Shown here: piece after piece, positions 51,396 through 62,468 of the stretch
Numbering within the stretch: position 1 is the stretch's first letter
Layout: the number at the start of each line of letters is the position of its first letter
NCBI GenBank assembly: GCA_963773685.1
Contig: CAVZBY010000011.1
Location: 496,001 to 560,000 of the forward strand
Length of the DNA stretch: 64,000 nucleotides
DNA from: JALHVH01 sp963773685
Lineage (GTDB): Bacteria; Acidobacteriota; Aminicenantia; Aminicenantales; Saccharicenantaceae
Direction of reading: 5' to 3'
Program-made: the position numbers and the translations under genes
The notes under the pieces: generated by a model
What the model was told of the DNA's origin: nothing
Databases searched by the model: none
The model's input: the letters and a program-made list of their open reading frames with translations, nothing else

Positions 51396-52529
51396 TCACT
51401 TAGGGGCAGGGGGGATCCTGCGCTCGTAGATCCTGTATCTTTTGTAGAGACGGGCCCCGATGGAGGCGGCAAACCGGTTGATGGCGTCGTTGTCCTCGAG
51501 CTGCCAGGAAAGCTCACCCCATTGTAGCCCCTCCGGATCGCCCGTTTCTCGAGCTCGGAGTAGAGGAGGTAGCTCAGCCCCGTGTGGCGGTATTCAGGCA
51601 TCAGGCCGAAGACGGCGGCGCGCATCCCCTTGATCTTCTTCCGGCCGAGGAGGAGCTTGAAGACCCCGAACGGGAACAGGCGGCCGTTGAGGCCCCGGAG
51701 GATCTCGTTGTAGTCGGGGAGCCCCAGGGCGAAGCCGGCCGCTTTCCCCTCGCGCTCGGCGAAGATGACGAGGTCCGGGTCGGCGATCTGCTTCAACGCC
51801 TTCACCGTGTGCTTCATCTCGTTTTCGGTCCAGGGCACGAACCCCCAGTTCTTCTCCCAACCGCTGTTGTAAACGGCGGGCGACGATCTCGGCCTCCCGG
51901 TCCAGGTTCTTCATGTCGATCGACCGCAGGGTGAACGGGAATTCCTTCTGGGAGCGCTCGACGACGGCGGCGACTTTCGCCGCCGTCACGTGGTCGCGGC
52001 TCATGCGGAAGGCAAAAAGGTCCTTGGCCTTGGCCATGCCGCAAGCCGTCATCAGGTCGAGATAATACCGGGGATTGTAGGGCATCATGATCGTCGGCGG
52101 GGAATCGAATCCTTCGGCCAGGAACGCGCATTCGTCGTTCATGGACAGGTTCATCGGTCCCCGGAGGACGTCCATCCCCCGGGCCGCGCCCCACGCCGCG
52201 GCGGCGTCGAGGAGGGCCGCGGCGGTTTCGGGATCGTCAAGACTTTCATAGAGCCCGAAAAAGACCACCTTCTCCGTATGGGCCCTGTTGTGGTTCTCGT
52301 CGATGATCGCCGCGATCCGTCCCGTGACCTCCTCTCCCCGGCGGGCCAGGAAGAGCTCCATGGCGGCATGCTCGAAGAACGGGTTCTTCTCCCGGTCGAG
52401 CTTCGCTTTGACCTCCGTGAGGAGAGGCGGCACCCAGTAGGGGTCCCCCTCGTAGACCCGCCAGGGGAACCGGATGAACGGCTTGAGGCCGCTTCGTGTC
52501 GTGACCGTATCGAGCCGGATCTCGCTCAC
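51396..52529 (-). CDS. GNAT-fold acyltransferase-like protein (YghO-type), two frameshifts
   Basis: A protein of about 377 residues of the family with an N-terminal FIRFPWRVYEGDPYWVPPL module and a C-terminal acetyltransferase-like half. Two compensating indels break it: one extra base near 51874-51880 (VYNSGWEKNWGF follows) and one missing base near 51520-51524 (GELSWQLEDNDAINRF follows). After both, the frame runs to a stop at 51396 with total length divisible by three. A GTG start at 52529 has AAGGAGG upstream. The substrate is unknown. Confidence 0.75.
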
Positions 52530-52617
52530 ACATCCTCCTTCGAACTGCGGACAATTCTAGCAAAACCCGGACGGCTTTGCACGCGGAACTTCCTCGGGGC
52601 GGGGACAGGGCCGAGGC

Positions 52618-52647
52618 TTGCCCGGCCGGGGGGGTTTATGCTAATAA
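52618..52647 (+). promoter_or_regulatory. Predicted promoter of the Lon-like protease
   Basis: TTGCCC (52618-52623), an 18-nt spacer and TAATAA (52642-52647). A leader of about 35 nt with GAGGAGA follows. Confidence 0.45.
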
Positions 52648-52686
52648 TGGGGAACCTGGAACCATCCCTTTCATGAGGAGACGCCC

Positions 52687-55116
52687 GTGAGAACGAAGAG
52701 CGGATTCCCGGAATTGACCCCCGCCGAGCTGCGCTGGACGTGCCCCCCCGCGGACGTGCCGTTCGCGACGACCTCCGAGTGCCCCTATTGCGACGAGATC
52801 ATCGGCCAGGAGCGGGCCCTCAAGGCCATTCAGACGGGCCTCGACATCAAGAGCCTGGGCTACAACATCTTCATCACGGGCATGGTGGGGACCGGACGGA
52901 CGACGACCGTCAAGCGCCTGCTCGAGAAGCTGGAGAAGGGCGACCGGACCCCCGACGATCTTCTCTACGTCAACAATTTCAAGGTCCCCGACGAGCCGCT
53001 TCTCCTGGTGCTTCCCGCCGGGAGCGGGAAGCTCTTCGCCAAGGCCATGGACAAGCTCATCGAGATGCTCCGGGCGAACATCCCCGCCCTCCTGAAGAGC
53101 AAGTACTACTCGGAGAAGCGGGACCAGATCGTCGAGCGCCAGCAGAAGAAGCAGAAGGACCGGCTCCAGGCCTTCGAGGAGGAGGCCGCCGCGCTCGGCT
53201 TCACCGTCATCCAGGTCCAGATGGGACTGTTCACGCGGCCTGACCTCATTCCCGTGATGGACGGGACCCCCGTGCCCTTCGCCAAGCTCGACGCGCTGGT
53301 CAAAGAAAAGAAGATGGACAAGAAGACCGTGGACGATCTCCGGGCCAACTACGAGAAGCTGACCGGCCGGCTCGAGGCCGTCTTCGAGTTCCTCAAGGAA
53401 ACGGACGAGGAGACCCGGACCCAGCTCCGGGAATGGGACATCGAGGCCATCACGCCCATCATCAAGGGCGGGGTCGACGAGATCCGCAAGGCCTTCGCGT
53501 CCCCCCGGATCGACGAATACCTCGGCCAGGTCGAGGAGAACCTCGTCCGGTTCCTCGAGCTCTTCAAGAACCAGAAGAAGGAAGAGGCGGAGAAGGAACC
53601 GGGGGACCCGTTCATCGAATACCGGGTCAATATCCTCGTCGACAACTCGGAGCAGAAGGGCGCCCCGGTCGTTATCGAGACGAACCCGAGCTACATGAAC
53701 CTCTTCGGCTCCATCGAATCCGTCGTCAGCCGCTCCTACGGCATCGGTCAGACGGACTTCACCCGGATCAAGTCCGGCTCGTTCCTCAAGGCCAACGGCG
53801 GCTACCTCGTCCTCAACGCCCTCGACGCCCTCGTCGAGCCGGGCGTCTGGGCCACCCTGAAAAGGACCCTCCGGAACCAGACCTTCGAGATCCAGAACTT
53901 CGCCGCGATGTTCCTGTTCGCGACCTCGCGCCTCAAGCCCGAGCCCATCCCCTGCGACGTCAAGGTCGTCATGATCGGGGACGCGTATGTCTTCAACGTC
54001 ATCTATTACGCCGACGAGGACTTCAAGAAGATCTTCAAGATCAAGGCCGAGTTCGCCTCGGACATGACCCGGACGGAGGCGACCCCCGCCGAATACGCCC
54101 GGTTCATCAAGAAGATCGGCGACGACGACCGGCTCCTCTCCTTCGACCGGGACGGCGTCGCGGCGGTCATCGAGTACGCGACCCGGGTCGCCGGGCGGCA
54201 GAAGAAGGTCTCGACCCGGTTCCACATCATCGCCGACGTCGTCCGCGAGGCGAGCTACTGGGCCGGGAAGCAGGGCCGGGCGGCCGTCGGGCGGGACGCC
54301 GTCGAGCAGGCCGTCCGGGAGCGCTTCGAGCGGGTCAGCCTCATCGAGCGCCGGATCCAGGAGATGATCGAAGAGGGGACGCTGATGATCGACACCGAGG
54401 GATCGGTGGTCGGCCAGGTCAACGGGCTCTCCGTATACGACATGGGCCAATTCCTGTTCGGGAAGCCGACCCGGATCACGGCCCGAACGGCCATGGGCCG
54501 GGCCGGGGTCGTCAATATCGAGCGCGAAGCGGACCTGAGCGGGAGCACGCACAACAAAGGCGTCCTGATCCTCGGGGGCTACCTGCGGGGGAAATACGCC
54601 CAGGATAAGCCGTTCGCCCTGTCCGCCTCCCTGGCCTTCGAGCAATCCTATTCGGGCGTGGACGGGGACAGCGCTTCGTCCACGGAGGTCTATGCCATTC
54701 TGTCCTCGCTCGCCCGGATCCCCCTCCGCCAGGACCTGGCCGTCACCGGCTCCCTCAACCAGAAGGGCGAGATCCAGCCCATCGGCGGCGTCAACGAGAA
54801 GATCGAGGGCTTCTACGACGTCTGCCGCTCCCGGGGGCTCACGGGGGCCCAGGGCGTGATCATGCCGCGGCGCAACGTCCAGGACCTGATGCTCCGGCGC
54901 GACGTCGTCGACGCCGTCGCCGCGGGGAAGTTCCACGTCTATCCGGTCGCGACCATCGACGAGGGGATCGAGATCCTGACCGGGGTCGAGGCCGGCGCGG
55001 CCAGGGAGGACGGGACCTTCGAGGAGGGGACCATGAACGCCCTCGTCGACGCCGAGCTCAAGCGCCTGGCCAAGGGATGGAAGGCGTTCCAGGAGAAGCC
55101 CGAGAAGGAAGCCTGA
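52687..55116 (+). CDS. Lon-like ATP-dependent protease (AAA_32/LonC type)
   Basis: An 809-residue protein with N-terminal helical/AAA parts and a C-terminal Lon protease domain. Walker A is GMVGTGRTT, with Arg in place of the usual Lys as in many proteins of this branch. A coiled-coil insertion (about 145-320) is rich in Lys and Glu. The catalytic Ser is in GDSASS (about 660) and the Lys in GGVNEKIEGF (about 703). Its GTG start has GAGGAGA upstream. A CPYC pair before the AAA domain is unusual and might bind metal. It is likely a quality-control protease. Confidence 0.92.
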   Translation: MRTKSGFPELTPAELRWTCPPADVPFATTSECPYCDEIIGQERALKAIQTGLDIKSLGYNIFITGMVGTGRTTTVKRLLEKLEKGDRTPDDLLYVNNFKVPDEPLLLVLPAGSGKLFAKAMDKLIEMLRANIPALLKSKYYSEKRDQIVERQQKKQKDRLQAFEEEAAALGFTVIQVQMGLFTRPDLIPVMDGTPVPFAKLDALVKEKKMDKKTVDDLRANYEKLTGRLEAVFEFLKETDEETRTQLREWDIEAITPIIKGGVDEIRKAFASPRIDEYLGQVEENLVRFLELFKNQKKEEAEKEPGDPFIEYRVNILVDNSEQKGAPVVIETNPSYMNLFGSIESVVSRSYGIGQTDFTRIKSGSFLKANGGYLVLNALDALVEPGVWATLKRTLRNQTFEIQNFAAMFLFATSRLKPEPIPCDVKVVMIGDAYVFNVIYYADEDFKKIFKIKAEFASDMTRTEATPAEYARFIKKIGDDDRLLSFDRDGVAAVIEYATRVAGRQKKVSTRFHIIADVVREASYWAGKQGRAAVGRDAVEQAVRERFERVSLIERRIQEMIEEGTLMIDTEGSVVGQVNGLSVYDMGQFLFGKPTRITARTAMGRAGVVNIEREADLSGSTHNKGVLILGGYLRGKYAQDKPFALSASLAFEQSYSGVDGDSASSTEVYAILSSLARIPLRQDLAVTGSLNQKGEIQPIGGVNEKIEGFYDVCRSRGLTGAQGVIMPRRNVQDLMLRRDVVDAVAAGKFHVYPVATIDEGIEILTGVEAGAAREDGTFEEGTMNALVDAELKRLAKGWKAFQEKPEKEA

Positions 55117-55119
55117 TCT

Positions 55120-55845
55120 TCAGTCGAGGCCGGCCCGCTTCCGCAGGCGGCGCACTTCGCCGGCGTCGAGCAGACGCCAGGCGCCCGGCCTCAGCCCCTC
55201 GAGGGTCAGCCCCGCGAACTCGGTCCTTTTGAGGTCCTTGACGGGGTGGCCCAGGGCCTCGAACATCTTCCGGACCTCGCGCTTCCGTCCTTCGTGGATC
55301 GTTATCCTGACCAGCCCGTTCGGTCCCGAGCGCGACATCAGGGAGGCCTTGGCCGGGGCGGTCCTCTTCCCTTCGAGGAAGATCCCCTTCCGGAGCTTTT
55401 CGATACTCTCGTCGGAGGGAACGCCCTCGACCTTGGCCAGGTAGACCTTCGGGACCTCGAACCGGGGGTGGGCCAGCCGGAAGGCGAGGTCGCCGTCGTT
55501 GGTGAGGAGGAGCGCTCCGCTCGAATCCGTGTCCAGCCGCCCCACGGGGAAGACGCGGGCCTTCAGTCCGACGAGGAGGTCGCGGACCGTGGTCCTCCCG
55601 AAGGGGTCGCGGAGGGACACGACGGCGCCGACCGGCTTGTTCATGAGAACGTGGAGGAGCCGCTCGTCCTTCCGGACCGGCCGGCCGTCGAGCTCGACCC
55701 GGTCCTTCTCATCGTCGATCTTCACGCCCAGCTCGTCCTGGACGCGTCCGTTGACGCTGATCCGCCCGTCCGTAATGAGCCGGTCGGCCTCGCGCCGGGA
55801 GGCCGCGCCGGCCTGGGACAGGTACTTATTGAGGCGAACGAGCAT
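55120..55845 (-). CDS. rluB: 23S rRNA pseudouridine synthase, RluB/RsuA family
   Basis: A 241-residue enzyme: an S4 RNA-binding domain at residues 1-60 (LNKYLSQAGAASRREADRLI), then the RsuA-type catalytic domain with Asp in GRLDTDSSGALLLTNDG (about 107). It isomerises a uridine in 23S rRNA. The gene follows the OM-barrel gene by 13 nt without a ribosome site, suggesting cotranscription. Assignment to RluB rather than RluE or RluF is by overall resemblance. Confidence 0.9.
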   Translation of the reverse strand: MLVRLNKYLSQAGAASRREADRLITDGRISVNGRVQDELGVKIDDEKDRVELDGRPVRKDERLLHVLMNKPVGAVVSLRDPFGRTTVRDLLVGLKARVFPVGRLDTDSSGALLLTNDGDLAFRLAHPRFEVPKVYLAKVEGVPSDESIEKLRKGIFLEGKRTAPAKASLMSRSGPNGLVRITIHEGRKREVRKMFEALGHPVKDLKRTEFAGLTLEGLRPGAWRLLDAGEVRRLRKRAGLD

Positions 55846-55858
55846 CCGGGGGCAGGCC

Positions 55859-56422
55859 TTAGAAGGAGAAATTCAGCCCGCCGGCCAGGGTGAAGTTCCC
55901 GAGATTCAGCGTTTCGTCGTCGATGTTGACTTTGACGTGGTGGTACCGGCCCTCGGCCAGCAGGGAGAAGCTCTCCCCCAGCATCAGCTCCACGCCCGCG
56001 CCGACGTTGAACCCGCCGTTGCTGTCCTTGCCGAGGTCCTGGACGTCCGCGGTGTAGGAGCCGTAGCCGGCCATCAGGTACGGATGGATGACGGGCAGGG
56101 GCAGGATGGTCCAGCGCACATTGATGCCCAGGTGATTATAATCGACATGACGGTCGTTCCAGGCCGGGACGGACACTCCGCTCGTGAAGAGGTTATGGGC
56201 GGCCTGGAAATACTCCAGCTCTATCGCCAGGGACAGGACCCTCACTCCGGCCCGGGCGCCGAACAAGAACGAGGTATCGGCGTCGAACTTGATGCCGGAA
56301 AGGCTGGCTTTCTGCCGCGACACCCCTCCCTCCAGCCCCAGGTATACGATCCCGGCCCCGGCATCCGGGGCCGCGAGACCGAGCATCGCGATAAGGGCGA
56401 AACCCGCGATCATTCTTTTCAT
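55859..56422 (-). CDS. Small outer-membrane beta-barrel protein
   Basis: A 187-residue exported protein with signal peptide MKRMIAGFALIAMLGLAAPDAGA. It has about eight amphipathic strands and ends LNFSF, a barrel-targeting C-terminus. YLMAGYGSYTADVQDLG and the GFNVGAGVELML strand resemble OmpX/OmpW-size porin-like proteins. The ATG has AAAGGAGG 7 nt upstream. The function is unknown. Confidence 0.8.
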   Translation of the reverse strand: MKRMIAGFALIAMLGLAAPDAGAGIVYLGLEGGVSRQKASLSGIKFDADTSFLFGARAGVRVLSLAIELEYFQAAHNLFTSGVSVPAWNDRHVDYNHLGINVRWTILPLPVIHPYLMAGYGSYTADVQDLGKDSNGGFNVGAGVELMLGESFSLLAEGRYHHVKVNIDDETLNLGNFTLAGGLNFSF

Positions 56423-56476
56423 GGCCGACCTCCTTTGGGATTCCCGGGGCCCGCGCGGATGCCGCGAACCCCTACC

Positions 56477-56505
56477 ATTGTGGCGGGCCGGGCCAATGTT
56501 GTCAA
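56477..56505 (-). promoter_or_regulatory. Predicted promoter of the small OM-barrel gene
   Basis: A perfect -35 TTGACA (56505 to 56500), a 17-nt spacer and a weak -10 CACAAT (56482 to 56477) on the minus strand, 54 nt before the ATG. Confidence 0.45.
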
Positions 56506-56515
56506 CCCTTCGACT

Positions 56516-56535
56516 CCCCGGCATGAATGCCGGGG
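56516..56535. repeat. 9-bp hairpin between divergent genes
   Basis: CCCCGGCAT and ATGCCGGGG with a 2-nt loop, immediately upstream of the OM-barrel promoter. It may be an operator or a small dispersed repeat. The rest of 56423-56686 shows nothing else beyond the two promoters. Confidence 0.4.
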
Positions 56536-56628
56536 CATATTTGGGGTTGACCCTGAGCCACAACTTCTCGTCCGCACCTTGATTGGCGGGTCCCGTCATT
56601 GGCGAACGGGTCAAGGAAGCGGGGGCCC

Positions 56629-56658
56629 TTGAACCGAATCCCCCGACGCGCGTATATA
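56629..56658 (+). promoter_or_regulatory. Predicted promoter of the permease pair
   Basis: TTGAAC (56629-56634), an 18-nt spacer and TATATA (56653-56658), 28 nt before the ATG. Confidence 0.5.
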
Positions 56659-56686
56659 CAAGGGAAGGATACGACGGAATAGACGC

Positions 56687-57918
<1,232 letters not shown>

Positions 57919-57922
<4 letters not shown>

Positions 57923-59167
57923 TCCGCTTCGGCATCTTCCGCGAGGTCTTCCGCATGGCCCTGGATTCCATCCGGTCGCACAAGCTCCGGTCCTTTCTGA
58001 CGGTCCTGGGCATCGTCATCGGCGTCATGACCGTGATCGGGATGGTCTCGGTCATCCAGGGCCTCAACCGGTCCTTCCGGTCCGAGCTCGAGTCGGCGGG
58101 CTCGGACATCATCTTCTTCCAGAAGTACGGGCCCGTCCAGATGGGCGAGCGGAGCGAGGAGGAGCGGAAGAGGAAGGACTTCACCTTCGACGACGCCCGG
58201 GAGATCGAGCGGGCCTGCCCCCTGATCAAGGGCGTGGCCGTCACGCTCAACCTCAACCCGTTCGAGGCCATCGACGTCCGGTACCGGAACGTCAAGAGCG
58301 ACAGCTCGATCATCACCGGGGTCAACGAGAAGTTCCCGACGGTCTTCTCCCTCTTCCTTCCCCGGGAGGGGCGGAACCTGACCACCGCCGAGATCCTCCG
58401 CAGTGCCCCGGTCTGCGTCCTCGGCTCCGAGACCGCGGAGGTCCTCTTCCCTCACGAGCGGGCCGTCGGCAAGGAGATCCGGGTCGGGGGCCAGAAGCTC
58501 ACGGTCGTCGGCGTCATGAGCAAACGGGGGCAGATCTTCGGCCAAAGCCGGGACAACCTTGTCATCATGCCCATCACGACCCTGATGAAGTCCTTCCCCT
58601 ACGAAAAGGACGCCCTGGAGTTCGCCACCGCCCCGCGGAAGCACGGGGACATGGACGCGGCCATCCAGCAGGTCACGAACTTCCTCCGCCAGACGACGGA
58701 AGGTGCCTTTCGGAAAGCCGAACGACTTCGAATTCTTCACCCAGGACACGATGCTCTCCCTCTACAACCAGCTGACCGGAGCCGCCTTCCTGGTCATGAT
58801 CGTCATCTCCTCGATCGGGCTGATGGTGGGCGGCATCGGCGTCATGAACATCATGCTCGTCTCGGTCAAGGAGCGGACACGCGAGATCGGCATCCGCAAG
58901 GCCCTCGGGGCCAAGGCCAGGGACATCCTCCGCCAGTTCCTGATCGAGGCCGTCGTCCTGACGGGAACGGGCGGCATTCTCGGGGTCCTCGTCGGCTTCG
59001 GCATCGCCCTCGTCGTCCGGTCCGCCACCCCGCTTCCGGCGGCGGTCTCCGCCTGGTCGGTCTTCGTGGGGCTGACCGTCTCCATCTCCATCGGGCTCTT
59101 CTTCGGGATCTTCCCGGCCCAGAAGGCCGCCCGCATGGACCCGATCGTATCGCTCCGATACGAATAG
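57919..59167 (+). CDS. MacB/FtsX-type ABC transporter permease 2, frameshifted
   Basis: A protein of about 416 residues with the same architecture as its neighbour (SFLTVLGIVIGVMTVIGMVS near the N-terminus, GIGVMNIMLVSVKERTREIG in the C-terminal helices). One extra base near 58693-58697 shifts the frame between FLRQT and RKVPFGKPNDFEFFTQ. Removing it gives a full-length permease ending DPIVSLRYE. A short relic of a similar 3' end lies at 60472-60510. Confidence 0.9.
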
Positions 59168-59184
59168 GCCGGGCTCTCCGGCCA

Positions 59185-59214
59185 TTGACACCCTTCGGGC
59201 GAGCGGGATACAAT
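59185..59214 (+). promoter_or_regulatory. Predicted sigma70 promoter of the Kre9-domain gene
   Basis: TTGACA (59185-59190), an 18-nt spacer and TACAAT (59209-59214). A leader of about 50 nt with AAAGGAG follows. Confidence 0.7.
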
Positions 59215-59271
59215 TCTGTCGGCGGAAAGAGGGGGCCGCGGCTTTCGTCTTGCGGCCAAAGGAGAAAGCCG

Positions 59272-60372
59272 ATGAAAAGAACGCTTTCTTTGTTCGCTTT
59301 CCTGATCCTTTGCGGGATCTTCCTCCGCGGCCAGTCCATCACGATCACCGAGCCCCATGCCGGAGCCTCCTGGAATGCGGGCGGCACCTATCTCATCACC
59401 TGGACGAAGGCGGGGGCCATGGGCGGCAACGTCAGGATCAGGCTCCGTCAGGGAGCGACCAAGATCCTGGACATCGTCGACAGCACGCCCAATAACGGGT
59501 CCTATTCGTGGGCGATCCCGACGACCTTGGCTCCGGGAACCTATACCATCCGTATCGTCACGCTCGACAACGCGGTATCCGACAACAGCGCGGCATTCAA
59601 TATCGCGGCCGCCGCGCCCGCGACGGTCCCGGCCCGCCGCCTCGAGGTCCCAAGGGATCGCCCGCCGCTTCTGGGTTTCCCGGCCCTGGCCATTACCAAC
59701 GTCCGGGTCAATCCCAATCCCGACGGCTTCGTCATCACCTTCGGCTACAAGAATTCGGGGACGGGCGCTCTTCCCAAGGCTTCCGCGATGCCCGAGAAGC
59801 CGGATTACCGCGTCCTCGTGGATTCCAAGGTGCTCACCCAGGGCCGCCTGTTCATCCCCGAATCCCCGGCCCCGCCCGGGTGGGAGGTGGAGACGTTCCA
59901 CGGGGGCGAGATCAAGTATCCGACGGTGAAGCCGGACCTTGCCTTTTGCGTCGGCGACACGCTCACGGTAATGATCAACGAGAACCGCGTCAACGGGATG
60001 GCGAGCGATTCCAGGTCGGTCAACCTGAGGGAATTGGCGCTGGGTCACAGCTACGATCTTCACGTCTCGAGCGTTTCCGCGAATTGGACCGACGAAACGA
60101 TCAACGTCCACTTGCGGATCGACGGTCTGCTCCCCACGGACAAGGAGATCCTGCTGATCAACAATCCCTACCAATGCCAATTCGACGCCGTCGTCAAGAT
60201 GAACCCCGGCCAGAGGAATTACGTCTTCACCCGGAAGATGGACTGCTTCCGATGGTGCCGGGACTGCGTGTTCGATCTCTACGTCTGGCTGAGGACCTCG
60301 TCGAAGGTCGTCGCCGATGCCCATGATATCGACCAACGGAACAACGAATACCAGATAACCCTGCACCATTGA
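59272..60372 (+). CDS. Exported protein with Kre9/KNH-type beta domain
   Basis: A 366-residue exported protein (signal peptide residues 1-21). Residues about 22-108 match the Kre9/KNH-like module: SITITEPHAGASWNAGGTYL and the YSWAIPTTLAPGTYTIRI strand, a carbohydrate-layer-associated beta sandwich in fungi and bacteria. The second half (about 135-366) is beta-rich with CARDB-like features (ITNVRVNPNPDGFVITFGYK) and several Cys near the end. It is probably a surface or periplasmic protein. AAAGGAG lies 7 nt before the ATG. Confidence 0.75.
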   Translation: MKRTLSLFAFLILCGIFLRGQSITITEPHAGASWNAGGTYLITWTKAGAMGGNVRIRLRQGATKILDIVDSTPNNGSYSWAIPTTLAPGTYTIRIVTLDNAVSDNSAAFNIAAAAPATVPARRLEVPRDRPPLLGFPALAITNVRVNPNPDGFVITFGYKNSGTGALPKASAMPEKPDYRVLVDSKVLTQGRLFIPESPAPPGWEVETFHGGEIKYPTVKPDLAFCVGDTLTVMINENRVNGMASDSRSVNLRELALGHSYDLHVSSVSANWTDETINVHLRIDGLLPTDKEILLINNPYQCQFDAVVKMNPGQRNYVFTRKMDCFRWCRDCVFDLYVWLRTSSKVVADAHDIDQRNNEYQITLHH

Positions 60373-60397
60373 GCCGGGAACGGCCCGGTCGTTCTCT

Positions 60398-60477
60398 TCA
60401 GATGCCCCGGCCGTTCTTGAGCCACGCATGGGCGGCTTCGAGCGCTGCGGCGACCTTGCCGGTCTCGGTGCCGGACG
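60398..60477 (-). pseudogene. Relic of an AlaX/AlaRS C-terminus
   Basis: The minus strand encodes GTETGKVAAALEAAHAWLKN followed by GRGI and a stop. This aligns with SETGKVAAALDAARLSLMNN plus RKI at the end of the intact AlaX-L gene at 61077. Only the last 25 or so codons remain. The upstream part is replaced by another relic. Confidence 0.7.
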
Positions 60478-60510
60478 GTCGACCCGATCGTATCGCTAAG
60501 ATACGAGTAG
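60472..60510 (+). pseudogene. Relic of a MacB-type permease 3' end
   Basis: It encodes DPIVSLRYE and a stop, the same last nine residues as permease 2 (59167), with synonymous differences (CTAAGATACGAG against CTCCGATACGAA). It abuts or slightly overlaps the AlaX relic, so two truncated genes are joined at their broken 5' sides. Confidence 0.6.
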
Positions 60511-60518
60511 ATCAGGGC

Positions 60519-61022
60519 TCATTCATACTTCTTGACGACGTTGAGCGTGAGGTCCACGTGGCCGTTGCCCTGGAGGCCCAGTGAGAAGCCGATCCGGCCT
60601 TCGCCCTGCGGCAGGAACCCCGAGATATTCATGTCGCCCGGTCGGGCGTTCTCTTCCTGGACCTGGAAGCCGGCGGCCTTGAGCTTGGCCGCATACTCCC
60701 CGGCCTGCTCCGGCGTGACACCCTCATAATAGAGGGAGTACATAGTGCTGTTGCCGCTGGCGCCCGTGAACGCTGAGGATTCCTTCGCGTCGAACGTTCC
60801 GTAAGTGAACGGAGGAACCGTCGCAGGAATCCCCTCCAGCCAGCCGCCATTTCCCGCGGGCGCCGCCTGCGCCTCCGAAGCCTTCGACGGCTCGGTGGAT
60901 GCCTGGGTCTTCTCAGGCTCGGCCGCCCCCTTGGTGCCCGAGGAACCGCAGGATACGAAGCTGAACATGCCCGCGGCCAGCACGATGCAGAATCCGACAG
61001 CGACGATCGAACGAGACTTCAT
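60519..61022 (-). CDS. Small lipoprotein, function unknown
   Basis: A 167-residue lipoprotein (signal ending SFVSC, Cys 25), followed by a Ser/Thr/Ala-rich low-complexity linker (about 27-58) and a compact C-terminal domain with YYEGVTPEQAGEYAAKLKAA and GFQVQEENARPGDMNISGF. The domain is of the kind found in small bacterial envelope proteins without a known role. AAAGGAG lies 7 nt before the ATG. It is downstream of alaX on the same strand. Confidence 0.75.
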   Translation of the reverse strand: MKSRSIVAVGFCIVLAAGMFSFVSCGSSGTKGAAEPEKTQASTEPSKASEAQAAPAGNGGWLEGIPATVPPFTYGTFDAKESSAFTGASGNSTMYSLYYEGVTPEQAGEYAAKLKAAGFQVQEENARPGDMNISGFLPQGEGRIGFSLGLQGNGHVDLTLNVVKKYE

Positions 61023-61076
61023 AGGGTCTCCTTTGGAATGGGATTTGAAGACACACAGTCTTTCATGGACGTTTTT

Positions 61077-62280
61077 TCATATCTTCCTGTTATTCATGAG
61101 CGACAGGCGCGCGGCATCGAGCGCGGCGGCGACCTTGCCGGTTTCCGAGGTGACGAGCTCGACGAGGGAGGGGCTTCCCCCGCCGCGGGCCTCGAGGATC
61201 CCGCCGATCACGGGGACGAGCGTCCTCGCATCGAGGCCGAGCGCCTCCGAGGCGGCGAGGATGATATGGCTGCGCCCTTCGCCGGGGGCGGCGAAGAGGA
61301 CGACGAATTCCCCCTGCTTGATGATGTTGAGGGCCAGGAACCGCGCCTCTTCGGGACTCCGGTCCTCGAAAACGGCCTGGATGACCTTGCCGGCCGCCTC
61401 CCGGGCCATCTGCGCCGCTTCAAAGGCGGCCACGCGCTCCTCGAGCCTCCGCGCCCGTTTCTTCAAGGCCTTGACCTCGGCCTGTGTCTTGTCGATCGAG
61501 GCCGGGATGTCCCGCTCCGCGACCGAGAAGGCCGCGGCGGCGTGCCGGACGGTCCGGTTCTTTTCCTGATAGTCGCGGAGGGCGCGGCCGCCGCAGACGA
61601 ACTCGAAGCGCAGGTTGCCCCGGATCTTGTCCCATTTGACGACCTTGATGAGCCCGATCTCCCCCGCCCGCCGGCAATGAGTACCGCCGCACGCCGAGTG
61701 GTCGAAGCCGTCCACTTCGACGACGCGGATCATCCCGTCCTCCCCTTTCTTCGGGGGTTTGCGGAGAGGAACGGTCCCGATAGCCTCCTCGGGCACGAGG
61801 TAGGTCTTGATCTCCAGGTCTTCGAAGACGACGGCGTTCGCCCGCGCCTCGACGCGATCGAGGTCGCCGTCCGAGATCTTCGGGATCCCGATCTCGAGGG
61901 TCGAGACATCATCCCCGATATGGAACGAAAGGGTCGCCCCTTTGAGGACCTCGATGAAGGCCTCGGACAGGATGTGTTGGCCGCTATGCTGCTGCATCCG
62001 GTCGAGCCGCCTCGTCCGCATCGACCGTTCCGTGGACGGCTTCCGCTTCTACCGGCGCCGCGAGGATGTGAACGATGGTCCCTTCGTCGTCCGCGACCTC
62101 GACGACGGCGACGCCGTTGAGCGTCCCGCGATCGGAGGACTGCCCACCGGCCTCGGGGTAGAACGCCGTCCGGTCAAGGACGACGGCAGGCTTCCCGTCG
62201 ACTTCGCGCCTTTCGATGACCTGGGCATCGAACTCGGTCAGATAGGCGTCTTCGTGGTATAGCTTCTTCGTGCGCGGCAT
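61077..62280 (-). CDS. Alanyl-tRNA editing protein AlaX-L, frameshifted
   Basis: A protein of about 400 residues that hydrolyses Ser- or Gly-tRNA(Ala). The first domain has TAFYPEAGGQSSDRGTL. The zinc editing site is QQHSGQHIL (HxxxH) with CGGTHCRRAGEIG. A coiled coil (ALKKRARRLEERVAAFEAA) and a C-terminal DHHA1 domain follow. An extra base near 62006-62012 shifts the frame. Removing it gives VDADERLDRMQQHSG. The ATG at 62280 has GGAGG 5 nt upstream. No aminoacylation domain is present, so this is the free-standing form. Confidence 0.9.
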
Positions 62281-62468
62281 GGGATCCTCCGTTCCGTCAG
62301 GCTCCATTTATCGGCCATCCTCGATCGGAAGTCAAGGAGAGGTCGCGTTACCCGGCCGAGATGGGAAGGAGGGCCCTGCAATGGCTCCGGTTCTCGCTCC
62401 ATTTATGATCAAGTTCGCAGGGCTCGGAGGCCGCCCCTTGCCCCCGGCCATAGGAGACTTCTTGATAT

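Noticed and set aside
56543..56640. Possible mobile-element end sharing ACCCTGAGCCA with 27780-27790
   Set aside because: An 11-nt match is expected by chance in a window this size, and no inverted partner or target duplication was seen.
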